NCBI GenBank assembly: GCA_022842465.1
Contig: JALHPN010000011.1
Location: 1-64,000, forward strand
Length of the DNA: 64,000 nt
Reading direction: 5' to 3'
Source: Polyangiaceae bacterium
GTDB lineage: Bacteria > Myxococcota_A > Polyangia > Polyangiales > Polyangiaceae
Shown here: positions 8,711 to 16,652 of the stretch, piece by piece
Position numbering within the stretch: the stretch's first letter is position 1
Layout of the letters: each line of letters begins with the position of its first letter
The notes under the pieces: model-generated
Database searches by the model: none
Seen by the model: the letters and a program-made list of their open reading frames with translations, nothing else
Told to the model about the DNA's origin: nothing
Made by a program: the position numbers and the translations under genes

Positions 8711-9250
8711 ATGAGCGGCTCTCCCCACCACAGACTCCCTCTGCTTGCGGCCGCCCCTTCGGGGGACGAGCTGGGCGAGGAGCTCATGCAGGTCGGCGAC
8801 CTTGCACGCGAGACGGGAAAGACCGTGCGCGCCATCCATCTCTACGAGCAGCTGGAGCTGCTTCGGCCGGCCGCTCGGTCGAAGGGGCGCTATCGCCTCT
8901 ACGGGCCGGAGGCGCTCGTGCGCATCCGGTGGATCACGAAGCTGCAGGACCTCGGGTTCAGCCTCACCGACATCAAGGCGATCGTGAAGGACGTCGTGGC
9001 CGAGGGCCGCGGTGGCTCCGCGCCCTCCGCGATGGTGAAGGTGCGCGAGGTCTACGAGAAGAAGCTCGAGGAGACGCGCGTGCAGATCGCGCGGCTCACG
9101 GCGCTCGAGGGCGAGATCCAGGCGAGCCTCACCTACCTCGACACGTGCGGCTCCGTCTGTGAGCCGGACCGGCTGCTGCCTGCGTGCACGAGCTGCAATC
9201 ACCACTCCGAGACCGACGTGCCCGACCTCGTCGCCGGGTTTCATTCCTGA
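8711..9250 (+). CDS. MerR-family regulator with four C-terminal cysteines, likely isc operon regulator
   Basis: The 179-residue protein has a MerR helix-turn-helix (about residues 26-95, with V-G-D-L-A-R-E-T-G, the R-Y-R-L-Y wing and the L-G-F-S-L-x-D-I-K helix), a long dimerisation helix, and a C-terminal tail with C146-x3-C150-x8-C159-x2-C162 followed by two histidines. MerR relatives such as SoxR bind a [2Fe-2S] cluster with C-terminal cysteines, so Fe-S or metal sensing is plausible, though the spacing differs from SoxR. The ATG at 8711 adds 25 residues before the core. An internal ATG at 8786 would begin exactly at the domain and has GAGGAG just before it, so it may be the real start. 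It is the first gene of the isc operon, where IscR (Rrf2 family) is usual. Confidence 0.88.
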   Translation: MSGSPHHRLPLLAAAPSGDELGEELMQVGDLARETGKTVRAIHLYEQLELLRPAARSKGRYRLYGPEALVRIRWITKLQDLGFSLTDIKAIVKDVVAEGRGGSAPSAMVKVREVYEKKLEETRVQIARLTALEGEIQASLTYLDTCGSVCEPDRLLPACTSCNHHSETDVPDLVAGFHS

Positions 9251-9273
9251 CGCGCGTGACGCGAGAAGACATC

Positions 9274-10638
9274 ATGACCATCCAGCTCCCCATCTTCATG
9301 GACTACCACTCGACGACGCCGGTCGACCCGCGCGTGCTCGAGGAGATGCTGCCCTACTTCACCGAGAAGTTCGGGAACGCGGCCAGCCGCAGCCATGCCT
9401 ACGGGTGGACGGCCGAGGAGGCCGTGGACTACGCGCGCGAGCGCATCGCGAAGCTCATCGGCGCGCAGACGTCGAAGGAGATCGTGTTCACCTCTGGCGC
9501 GACGGAGTCCAACAACCTCGCGTTGAAGGGGGTCGCCGAGTACTACAAGGACAAGGGCAACCACATCATCACGACGGTGCTCGAGCACAAGGCGGTGCTC
9601 GACACGTGCAAGCGCCTCGAGAGCGAGGGCTTCGAGGTCACGTACCTCCGCGCCGGCAAGGACGGGCGGATCGATCCGGAGGACGTCCGGAAGGCGATCA
9701 CGGACAAGACGATCCTCGTGAGCGTCATGTTCGCGAACAACGAGATCGGCACGGTCCAGCCGCTCGAGGAGATCGGCAAGATCACGCGCGCGCATCGCGT
9801 CCTCTTCCACACCGACGCGGTCCAGGGCGTGGGCAAGGTCGACTTCGACGTCCAGAAGATGAACGTCGATCTCGCGAGCATCACCGCGCACAAGATGTAC
9901 GGACCGAAGGGCGTCGGCGCCCTCTACGTGCGCCGCTCCCCTGGGCAGCACACGGCAGCCCCCGGCGACACGTGGGAGTCCGTCGCGAAGGCGTACGAGC
10001 TCCGGCTCCCGAAGCTCCTCGAGGCGAACGGTGCGACGGCGGAGACGAAGCTCGAGGCCGGCACGCCCGTGAAGCTCCCCGTCCAGCGCATCCGCCTCGT
10101 CGCCCAGATGGACGGCGGGGGGCACGAGTTCGGTTCGCGCTCCGGCACGCTCAACGTCCCGGGCATCGTCGGCTTCGGCAAGGCCGCGGAGATCCTGCGG
10201 CTCGAGGGCAAGGCGGAGAGCGCCAAGATCCTCGCGCTCCGGAACCGCCTCTACGGGAAGCTCTCGGACGCGATCGACGAGATCTACGTGAACGGCTCGT
10301 GGGAGCACCGCTTGCCGGGCAACCTCAACGTGTCGTTCAACTTCGTCGAGGGCGAAGCGATGATGATGGCGATCAAGGACGTGGCGGTCAGCTCCGGCTC
10401 GGCGTGCACGTCCGCGAGCCTCGAGCCGAGCTACGTGCTCCGCGCCCTCGGCGTCGGGGACGAGCTCGCCCACTCGAGCATCCGCTTCGGGCTCGGCCGC
10501 TTCACGACGGAGGAGGAGGTCGACTACGTGGCCGACCTCGTCATCCGCAAGGTCAAGCACCTCCGGGACATGTCGCCCTTGTACGAGATGCACAAGGAAG
10601 GCATCGACCTGAAGAGCGTGCAGTGGGTCCCGCACTGA
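9274..10638 (+). CDS. iscS: Cysteine desulfurase IscS with a LysM-like insert
   Basis: IscS is a PLP enzyme that removes sulfur from cysteine and passes it to IscU. The protein follows Escherichia coli IscS closely: the N-terminal D-Y-H-S-T-T-P, the PLP lysine in T-A-H-K (K206), the catalytic cysteine in S-S-G-S-A-C-T-S (C378), and the C-terminal segment that docks IscU. The start is the ATG at 9274; the longer frame upstream is not conserved. The length is 454 residues instead of about 404, because 48 residues (224-271) are inserted between Y-V-R-R-S-P and the R-I-R-L-V-A-Q-M strand (see the separate entry). The reading frame and the rest of the enzyme are intact, so it should be active. The gene lies between the regulator and iscU. 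Confidence 0.95.
   Translation: MTIQLPIFMDYHSTTPVDPRVLEEMLPYFTEKFGNAASRSHAYGWTAEEAVDYARERIAKLIGAQTSKEIVFTSGATESNNLALKGVAEYYKDKGNHIITTVLEHKAVLDTCKRLESEGFEVTYLRAGKDGRIDPEDVRKAITDKTILVSVMFANNEIGTVQPLEEIGKITRAHRVLFHTDAVQGVGKVDFDVQKMNVDLASITAHKMYGPKGVGALYVRRSPGQHTAAPGDTWESVAKAYELRLPKLLEANGATAETKLEAGTPVKLPVQRIRLVAQMDGGGHEFGSRSGTLNVPGIVGFGKAAEILRLEGKAESAKILALRNRLYGKLSDAIDEIYVNGSWEHRLPGNLNVSFNFVEGEAMMMAIKDVAVSSGSACTSASLEPSYVLRALGVGDELAHSSIRFGLGRFTTEEEVDYVADLVIRKVKHLRDMSPLYEMHKEGIDLKSVQWVPH
9943..10086 (+). other. LysM-like domain inserted in IscS
   Basis: These 48 codons (IscS residues 224-271) have no counterpart in Escherichia coli IscS. They read as a LysM module: [12 protein letters not shown], then L-L-E-A-N-G, then [10 protein letters not shown], matching the known pattern GDT-x-x-x-I-A-x-x-Y, L-x-x-x-N-G and L-x-x-G-x-x-L-x-I-P. 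LysM domains normally bind N-acetylglucosamine-containing polymers outside the cytoplasm. Confidence 0.8.
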
Positions 10639-10699
10639 GCGGAGGCTCTCGTCACCCAGATCTCGAAGGCTACGAAGAGAAGGTCACGGAGAAGACGTC

Positions 10700-11119
10700 A
10701 TGGCATACAGCGACAAGGTCATCGACCACGCGGAGAACCCCCGCAACGTCGGCACGCTCGACAAGGACGACCCGAACGTCGGGACGGGCCTCGTCGGCGC
10801 GCCCGCGTGCGGCGACGTGATGCGCCTCCAGATCAAGGTCAACGACGAAGGCGTCATCGAGGACGCGCGCTTCAAGACCTTCGGCTGCGGGTCCGCCATC
10901 GCGAGCTCGTCGCTCGCGACGGAGTGGATCAAGGGCAAGAGCCTCGACGAGGCCGAGGCGATCAAGAACCAGCAGATCGTCGAGGAGCTGAACCTCCCGC
11001 CGGTCAAGATCCACTGCTCGGTCCTCGCCGAGGACGCGATCAAGAGCGCGATCGCCGATTTCCGCGCGAAGCAGGCCGCGCGTCGCGAGAGCATCGCGGC
11101 GCAGACGACGGCGGAGTGA
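10700..11119 (+). CDS. iscU: Fe-S cluster scaffold IscU
   Basis: The 139-residue protein is the scaffold on which [2Fe-2S] clusters are built. It keeps the ligands with the same numbering as Escherichia coli IscU: C37, D39, C63, H105 and C106. It also keeps the L-P-P-V-K motif (residues 99-103) that HscA recognises, so the chaperone system encoded downstream should act on it. The C-terminal tail is about 10 residues longer than usual. It starts 61 bp after iscS in the same operon. Confidence 0.97.
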   Translation: MAYSDKVIDHAENPRNVGTLDKDDPNVGTGLVGAPACGDVMRLQIKVNDEGVIEDARFKTFGCGSAIASSSLATEWIKGKSLDEAEAIKNQQIVEELNLPPVKIHCSVLAEDAIKSAIADFRAKQAARRESIAAQTTAE

Positions 11120-11135
11120 GGAGAGGAGAGTCGTG

Positions 11136-11540
11136 ATGAGCTCGTCCGCAGCACAGATCCCGGCCGCTCCCGCCGCCGCGCCCGAGTCGAAGCGCCTCGG
11201 GATCGTCATCGCGCAGAGCGCGGTCGACGCGATCGCGGTGCAGGTCGCGAAGCGGGGCGTCCCCGGCACGGCGCTCCGCGTCGGCATCCGCGGAGGCGGG
11301 TGCTCGGGGTTCTCCTACGTCATCGAGTTCCACGACGGTGAACCGCACGCGCGGGACGTCGTCTACGATCTCGCCTCGACGGCCGGCGAGCCCGTGCGTG
11401 TCCTGGTCGACAAGAAGAGCCTCCTCTACTTGAACGGCGCCACGCTCGAGTGGGAGAAGACGCTCATGCGCCAGGGCTTCAAGTTCGTGAACCCGAACGA
11501 GAAGGCCTCCTGCGGGTGCGGGACGTCGTTCCAGGTGTGA
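11136..11540 (+). CDS. iscA: A-type Fe-S carrier IscA
   Basis: The 134-residue product is an A-type carrier that accepts clusters and delivers them to apoproteins. It has the conserved cysteine in G-G-C-S-G-F-S-Y and the C-terminal C-G-C-G-T-S-F motif. The first 20 residues are an Ala/Pro/Ser extension not normal for the family. The ATG at 11136 is preferred because GGAG lies 7 bases upstream; a GTG directly before it (11133) is the alternative. The gene follows iscU after a gap of about 16 bp. Confidence 0.95.
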   Translation: MSSSAAQIPAAPAAAPESKRLGIVIAQSAVDAIAVQVAKRGVPGTALRVGIRGGGCSGFSYVIEFHDGEPHARDVVYDLASTAGEPVRVLVDKKSLLYLNGATLEWEKTLMRQGFKFVNPNEKASCGCGTSFQV

Positions 11541-11542
11541 GG

Positions 11543-12073
11543 ATGGACCCGTTCGCGATGCTCGGCGCGCCGCATCGGTTCGACCTCGACCTCGCGCAGG
11601 TCGAGCGGACGCACCGGGAGCTCTCCCGCGCCTTGCACCCGGACAAGTTCTCCGCGGCCGGGGCGTCCGAGCGGCGCGAGGCGCTCGACAAGGCGGCGTC
11701 CGTGAACGAGGCGTGGCGCGTCCTGCGGGACCCGATCCGGCGGGCGGAGGCGCTCTTCGCGGCCGTGGGTCTGCCGATCGGCGAGACGAACGAGCCGAAG
11801 CCCGAGACGACGTTCCTGATGGAGATGCTCGACGAACGCGAGGCGCTCGCGGAGGCGCGCGCGAAGAAGGACCTCGAGCGCGTGGCGTCGCTCGGCGCGG
11901 CGGTCCTCGCCCGGATGAAGCAGGCGGAGGCGCGGCTCGCGGCGGGGTTCGGAGAGGCGGCGCCCACGCCCGAGGCGGTGCGTCCGCTCCTACCCGTGCT
12001 CGGAGAGCTGCGCTTCTACCGGCGCTTCTTGGACGAAGTGTCGGCGATCGAAGACGAAGCGATGGAGTCCTGA
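11543..12073 (+). CDS. hscB: J-domain co-chaperone HscB
   Basis: HscB brings IscU to HscA and stimulates its ATPase. The 176-residue protein has an N-terminal J domain with the H-P-D motif (in A-L-H-P-D-K-F) and a C-terminal three-helix domain that binds IscU, as in Escherichia coli HscB (171 residues). The start is the ATG at 11543, two bases after the iscA stop. It is followed by hscA after 3 bp, so all are read from one message. Confidence 0.95.
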   Translation: MDPFAMLGAPHRFDLDLAQVERTHRELSRALHPDKFSAAGASERREALDKAASVNEAWRVLRDPIRRAEALFAAVGLPIGETNEPKPETTFLMEMLDEREALAEARAKKDLERVASLGAAVLARMKQAEARLAAGFGEAAPTPEAVRPLLPVLGELRFYRRFLDEVSAIEDEAMES

Positions 12074-12076
12074 GTC

Positions 12077-14017
12077 ATGAGCCTCCTCGAGATCTTCGAC
12101 CCCAAGGCCCCGCCGAAGCCGATCGGCATCGACCTCGGGACGACGAACTCTCTCGTCGCGGTCGTGAAGAACGAGCGGCCGCTCGCGATCCGCGACTGCG
12201 ACGGCGCGGCGATCCTGCCGAGCGTCGTCCACTACGGTCCGCGGGGTGAGGTCGTCGTCGGCGAGTCGGCGAAGCGCGTCGCCGCCGAGCACCCGCGCGA
12301 GACCATCGTGAGCGTGAAGCGCTACATGGGGCGCGGCGCGGACGATCCGGAGACGAAGCGCCTCGGTCCGTACTCGTTCGACACGCCGAAGGACGGCGAG
12401 CCGAACGTCGTGCGCTTCCGGGTCGGGAGCCGCGCGGTCACCCCCGTGGAGGTGAGCGCCGAGATCCTCCGCGCGCTGAAGCGCCTCGCGGAGGACGAGC
12501 TGCGGAGCGTCGGCGGCGCCGTCATCACCGTGCCGGCGTACTTCGACGACGCGCAGCGCCAGGCGACGAAGGACGCCGGGCGCCTCGCTGGGCTCGAGGT
12601 GCTCCGCCTCCTCAACGAGCCGACGGCGGCGGCGCTCGCCTACGGGCTCGAGAAGAAGCAGAACGGGACGTTCGCCGTCTACGACCTCGGCGGCGGGACG
12701 TTCGACGTGACGATCCTCGTCCTCGAGGACGGCGTCTTCCAGGTGAAGTCCACGGGCGGCGACAGCGCGCTCGGCGGAGACGACATGGACCGCGCGCTCG
12801 CGGAGGAGATGCTGAGAGGGCTCGGGCGCGCTCCGGCCTCGGTGACTCCCGGGGAGGTCCGCCTCCTCCTCGACATGGCTAGGCAGGTGAAGCACGCGCT
12901 CACCGAGGCGGAGGTCGTCGACTTCGAGTCGCCGCTGCCGCCCTCGGGCGACGGGGCCACGTCGCTCAGTGTGACGCGGCCTCGCTTCGACGAGCTCGTC
13001 CAGCCTCTCCTCGCGAAGACCGGCCTCGCGTGTCGCCGCGCGCTGAAGGACGCGGGGACGAGGCCGGAGGAGCTCGACGGCGTGATCCTGGTCGGCGGCT
13101 CCACGCGCGTGCCCGCCGTGCGCGCGTACGTCGCGAAGCTGTTCGGCAAGGAGCCGCTCGCGGACATCGATCCCGATCACGTGGTCGCCCTCGGCGCCGC
13201 GATCCAGGCCGACCTCCTCGCGGGGCAGGGGCAGACGGAGGAGGTCCTTCTCCTCGACGTCATCCCGCTCTCGCTCGGGATCGAGGTCGGAGGCGGCGTG
13301 GTCGATCGCATCCTCCCGCGCAACACGACGACCCCGGCCGCCGCGCGCGCGACGTACACGACCCAGGAGGACCGGCAGACGGGCTTCGAGATCCACGTCC
13401 TCCAGGGCGAGCGCGAGATGGCGGCCGACTGCCGGAGCCTCGCGCGCTTCACGCTCCGAGGGATCCCTCCGATGCCGGCCGGGCTGGCACGGCTCGAGGT
13501 CACGTTCCGCGTCGACGCCGACGGGCTCCTCGCCGTCCACGCTCGGGAGGAGCGCACCGGCATCGAGCAGACGGTCGAGGTGAAGCCGTCGTACGGGCTC
13601 GACGACGACACGGTCGAGCAGATGTTGCTCGACGCGATCGACCACGGCGAGGAGGACCTCGCGGCGCGAAAGCTCGCCGAGACGCGCGTCGAGGCCGGGC
13701 GGGTCGCGGCGTCGACCCGGAAGTCCGTCGCGGCGGATTCTGCGCTCCTCGCCCCCGGCGAGGAGGCGACGATCGACGCGGCGCTCGCCGCGCTCGACGT
13801 CGCGATCGCAGGGACGGACGCGTCGCGGATCCAGCTCCGCCTCGACGACCTCGACGCGGCGACGAAGGATTTCGCGGGCCGCCGCATGAACCGCGCGATC
13901 GCCGAGGCGATCGCGGGCCACAAGCTCGACGAGATCGAGAGGACCGTCGAGCACGCGAAGGGCATCGAGAAGGCGCACGAGGACAAGCCTCTCCCCCCGC
14001 CGCCGATGTCACGGTAG
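12077..14017 (+). CDS. hscA: Hsp70-type chaperone HscA
   Basis: The 646-residue protein is an Hsp70 of the Fe-S assembly type. The ATPase domain has G-I-D-L-G-T-T-N-S at residues 18-26 and [11 protein letters not shown] near residue 200. The substrate-binding domain follows from about residue 390. It uses ATP hydrolysis to help release clusters from IscU through the L-P-P-V-K site. It is about 30 residues longer than Escherichia coli HscA. The gene is 3 bp after hscB and 12 bp before the ferredoxin gene, the usual hscB-hscA-fdx order. Confidence 0.96.
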   Translation: MSLLEIFDPKAPPKPIGIDLGTTNSLVAVVKNERPLAIRDCDGAAILPSVVHYGPRGEVVVGESAKRVAAEHPRETIVSVKRYMGRGADDPETKRLGPYSFDTPKDGEPNVVRFRVGSRAVTPVEVSAEILRALKRLAEDELRSVGGAVITVPAYFDDAQRQATKDAGRLAGLEVLRLLNEPTAAALAYGLEKKQNGTFAVYDLGGGTFDVTILVLEDGVFQVKSTGGDSALGGDDMDRALAEEMLRGLGRAPASVTPGEVRLLLDMARQVKHALTEAEVVDFESPLPPSGDGATSLSVTRPRFDELVQPLLAKTGLACRRALKDAGTRPEELDGVILVGGSTRVPAVRAYVAKLFGKEPLADIDPDHVVALGAAIQADLLAGQGQTEEVLLLDVIPLSLGIEVGGGVVDRILPRNTTTPAAARATYTTQEDRQTGFEIHVLQGEREMAADCRSLARFTLRGIPPMPAGLARLEVTFRVDADGLLAVHAREERTGIEQTVEVKPSYGLDDDTVEQMLLDAIDHGEEDLAARKLAETRVEAGRVAASTRKSVAADSALLAPGEEATIDAALAALDVAIAGTDASRIQLRLDDLDAATKDFAGRRMNRAIAEAIAGHKLDEIERTVEHAKGIEKAHEDKPLPPPPMSR

Positions 14018-14029
14018 AGGAGAGCCGTC

Positions 14030-14380
14030 ATGGCGATCGTTCGATTCAAGGGCTACGGCGAGACGGAGGTGCCCGTCGGCACGAGCATCCTGAAGGCCGC
14101 GCAGAAGATCGACGCGCCCGAGGGGTACGCGTGCGGTGGCGTCTGCGCCTGCTCGACGTGTCACGTCTACGTGACGAAGGGGAGAGAGCTCCTCTCGGAG
14201 CAGGAGGACGAGGAGAACGACATCCTCGACAAGGCGTTCGACGTGCGCGCGAGCTCGCGCCTCGGCTGTCAGTCCGTCATCGAAGAGGACGGCGAGATCG
14301 AGGTCGAGATCACGCGCGAGAGCCTCGAGGCCTTCGAGAACGAGCACCCGGAGCACCGGGGCAAGTACACGAAGCGCTGA
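14030..14380 (+). CDS. fdx: [2Fe-2S] ferredoxin of the ISC system
   Basis: The 116-residue adrenodoxin-type ferredoxin supplies electrons for cluster formation. Ligands are visible as C-G-G-V-C-A-C-S-T-C (the C-x5-C-x2-C pattern) and the distal cysteine in L-G-C-Q. The E-Q-E-D-E-E-N-D-I-L-D acidic stretch is typical of the family. GAGGAGAG precedes the ATG. It is the last gene of the isc operon; no iscX follows. Confidence 0.96.
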   Translation: MAIVRFKGYGETEVPVGTSILKAAQKIDAPEGYACGGVCACSTCHVYVTKGRELLSEQEDEENDILDKAFDVRASSRLGCQSVIEEDGEIEVEITRESLEAFENEHPEHRGKYTKR

Positions 14381-14390
14381 CCCTCGACGG

Positions 14391-14588
14391 CTACTGCTGC
14401 TGCTGGCCGTCCTTCGACGCGGGGAGCGTGGGGTACACCCAGACGAGCCCGATCCAGTAGAGGACGCAGAACACCGCCGTGGCGAGCACGCTGCGCCTCG
14501 CGGCTTGGCGCGGCGTCCCCCCTCGGGCCGCGAAGAGCGGGATGAGGACCGTCGCCACGAGGAGGCTGATGAGGAGCGCTTTCCGCAT
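14391..14588 (-). CDS. Small two-helix membrane protein
   Basis: The 65-residue protein has two hydrophobic helices (about residues 3-20 and 32-52) joined by a basic loop and ends in a run of four glutamines. GGAG lies 8 bases before the ATG at 14588. I recognise no family. It is convergent with fdx (10 bp between stops) and lies 23 bp downstream of the GH5 gene on the same strand. Confidence 0.6.
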   Translation of the reverse strand: MRKALLISLLVATVLIPLFAARGGTPRQAARRSVLATAVFCVLYWIGLVWVYPTLPASKDGQQQQ

Positions 14589-14611
14589 CGTCGAGCTCCG
14601 CCGAGACTAGC

Positions 14612-15763
14612 TCACTTCGTGCCACGGCCGTACGGCCGCGCGAGGCGATCCTTGACGATGCGGCCCCATGCGCTCGGCGCGAGCGACACCCCCACGCCGC
14701 ACGTCCCCGCGTGGTCCTGGAGGAGGTTCGGCGGGCAGTTCGTGTGGAAGGTCCACGCGAGCCAAGGGATCTCGAGGCCCTCCGCGAGGTCCATGAGGGC
14801 GACGGCGTCCTTGTCCGTCATCGTCACGTCCTTGTCGACGAGCCAGCCGAACTCGCCGATGACGACGGGGAGCCTCCGCGCAGGACGCACGACGAGCTCC
14901 TCGAAGCGGCGCACCTGGTTGTACGGGTGCGTCTCGTACACGATGTTCACGCCTCCGCCCGCGGTGATGGGGTGCTCGACGTAGTAGTCGAGCTGCCGTC
15001 CCCACTCGCGTGTGCCCTGCACGGCGACGACGTGCGCGCGCCCGGGCCGCTCGACGCTCCGGATCGCCGCGACGGTCTCGTTCATCGCCGCCCACACCTC
15101 GGCGTCGTGCTTGCCGTCGTCGTTCGCCTTCGGCTCGTTCGAGAGACCGAACATCACCCACGGGATGTCCCGGAGCCCCGTCGCGAGCTTCTTCCAGATC
15201 GCGAGGGACGCCGACGTGGGCCACCCCTGGGGTGACAGCGTCGGATCCTGCCAGAGGGAGAGGAGCACGTAGACAGAACGCTTCTTGCCGAGGTGCCCCA
15301 CGATCCGCATCACGTCGCGGTAGTAGTCGTCGTCGTCGACCACGTTCCGGAAGTGGGTCCGACCTGGGCCGCGATCCGGATAGCTCTCCATCAGCACGCG
15401 GAGGAAGTTCGCGTGCCAGTCGTCCGTCAGCGCGTCGATCCGCCGGAGGACCTCGTCGACGTTCGGCGGTTGGAAGGAGCACGCGTCGCACGAGCGGGTG
15501 TCATGCACGTTCGCGCCGCGGCCATGGAAGCGCTTGCCGTCAGGGAGCAGCACGTGGGTGCCCTCGACCCGAAGCCAGCCGGTCGGCATCGCCCTCTCGG
15601 GGGCGCCTCCGTCGGCGGCGCGCGCGAGGTCCTCGGCCGACGCCATGACCGTCGCCGAGCTCCCGCTCCCCGTCGCGACCCACGGCGTCGCGGGCGGGCG
15701 CCGGCCTTCGCAGGCCACGATCGCCGCGGCCCCTAGGAGCACAGCCGACGCCGCGCGTCTCAT
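14612..15763 (-). CDS. Lipoprotein glycoside hydrolase, GH5-like
   Basis: The 383-residue protein has a lipobox (I-V-A-C, Cys18) and a (beta/alpha)8 glycosidase domain. The acid/base glutamate is in G-L-S-N-E-P-K (E210) and the nucleophile is in V-V-I-G-E-F-G-W (E304), the arrangement of cellulase-type family GH5. An early segment has C-D-A-C cysteines that may pair. It would act at the cell surface on beta-linked glucans or mannans, or on the cell's own polysaccharide, since it sits within exopolysaccharide genes. The exact substrate cannot be told from the sequence. It follows the CpsD-like gene by 11 bp on the same strand. Confidence 0.85.
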   Translation of the reverse strand: MRRAASAVLLGAAAIVACEGRRPPATPWVATGSGSSATVMASAEDLARAADGGAPERAMPTGWLRVEGTHVLLPDGKRFHGRGANVHDTRSCDACSFQPPNVDEVLRRIDALTDDWHANFLRVLMESYPDRGPGRTHFRNVVDDDDYYRDVMRIVGHLGKKRSVYVLLSLWQDPTLSPQGWPTSASLAIWKKLATGLRDIPWVMFGLSNEPKANDDGKHDAEVWAAMNETVAAIRSVERPGRAHVVAVQGTREWGRQLDYYVEHPITAGGGVNIVYETHPYNQVRRFEELVVRPARRLPVVIGEFGWLVDKDVTMTDKDAVALMDLAEGLEIPWLAWTFHTNCPPNLLQDHAGTCGVGVSLAPSAWGRIVKDRLARPYGRGTK

Positions 15764-15774
15764 CTCGAGGGGCC

Positions 15775-16431
15775 TCAGCGAGAGAGCGACGCGTTCAGCA
15801 CGACGCTGCCGAGGAACTTCGCGCGGCCGACCTCGTCGACCGTGCGCGACGCGGCGATGACGCTCGTCTCGCCGATGAAGATCCCGAGGAGCGCGGCGTC
15901 GACGTTCTGCACCATCGGCACCGTCGTCGGGTTCTCGGTCACGAGCTTCAGGACGACGATGCAGCGCTTGCCGCGGCTCGTGATGCTCTGGATCTGGGCG
16001 AGCATGCGCCCCATGTCCTTCAGACCCAGGTTCCGCGCGTCGAAGACCGTGAGTTCCTGACCGAGCTCGCTCGCGAGGCGCGCCATGCCGTGCGCGATCT
16101 CGAGGACGCCGTCCGGATCGCGCTTGCTCGATCCGATGAAGGCGAGCGACTGCCAGTCGTGCTGCTGGCAGCGGAGCCAGAGCCGCTGCCAGACCGGGTC
16201 CATCGTGTTCGAGGCGCTGGAGATCGACGGCATCGACGGCATGCCACCTCCGGACGAGACCTCCATCGGGTTCGCGGGCTGTGCCATCGGCTGCACTTGC
16301 ATCGTCTCGTTCAGAGGTCGCTTGTTCAACGGTGCGGTCCCCGGGGGCGCGGGGGGTGGGCTCCCCGGAACAGAGACAACCTCTGCGTCATCGGCGCACA
16401 CCGTCGTGTCATCGTCGTCGAGTATAGCCAC
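15775..16431 (-). CDS. CpsD/BY-kinase-like ATPase fold without a Walker A motif
   Basis: The 218-residue protein has a disordered Pro/Met-rich N-terminus (about 1-75) and then a domain arranged like bacterial tyrosine kinases of the Wzc/CpsD type. The phosphate-loop position reads I-G-S-S-K-R-D-P-D-G and lacks the G-K-S/T of Walker A. The Walker A' position reads L-T-V-F-D-A-R-N, and the C-terminal V-V-x-x-x-x-T-x-x-x-E/D-V-G-x-A-K-x-L-G-S-V-V-L-N element is present. No tyrosine-rich tail is seen. It probably cannot hydrolyse ATP and may be a structural partner of the kinase-less chain-length protein encoded at 21710. The family assignment rests on my reading of the pattern. Confidence 0.6.
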   Translation of the reverse strand: MAILDDDDTTVCADDAEVVSVPGSPPPAPPGTAPLNKRPLNETMQVQPMAQPANPMEVSSGGGMPSMPSISSASNTMDPVWQRLWLRCQQHDWQSLAFIGSSKRDPDGVLEIAHGMARLASELGQELTVFDARNLGLKDMGRMLAQIQSITSRGKRCIVVLKLVTENPTTVPMVQNVDAALLGIFIGETSVIAASRTVDEVGRAKFLGSVVLNASLSR

Positions 16432-16652
16432 AACGCCCTTCCGGTCTGAAGTTGGAAACGCTCCTGCTCCACGGCACGTGCCAGGGAGGGGGAAGCCCCA
16501 CGAAACCCGGGGCGGGGACGGGGATCACCGTCACGCGCGCCGCGCGTTCCCGCGTGGCACCTCTGCCGTCCTCCCCCGCAGCGTGGCGACCTGGCGCGGG
16601 CGCGGAGGGGAGCCTCGTCCGGGCGCGGTCCATGCTAGAGTCCGCTGTCACG

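Noticed and set aside
16558..16575. A TGGCAC sequence as a sigma-54 promoter for the CE2-like gene
   Set aside because: The -12 half does not match (CCGT for TTGC) at the required spacing.
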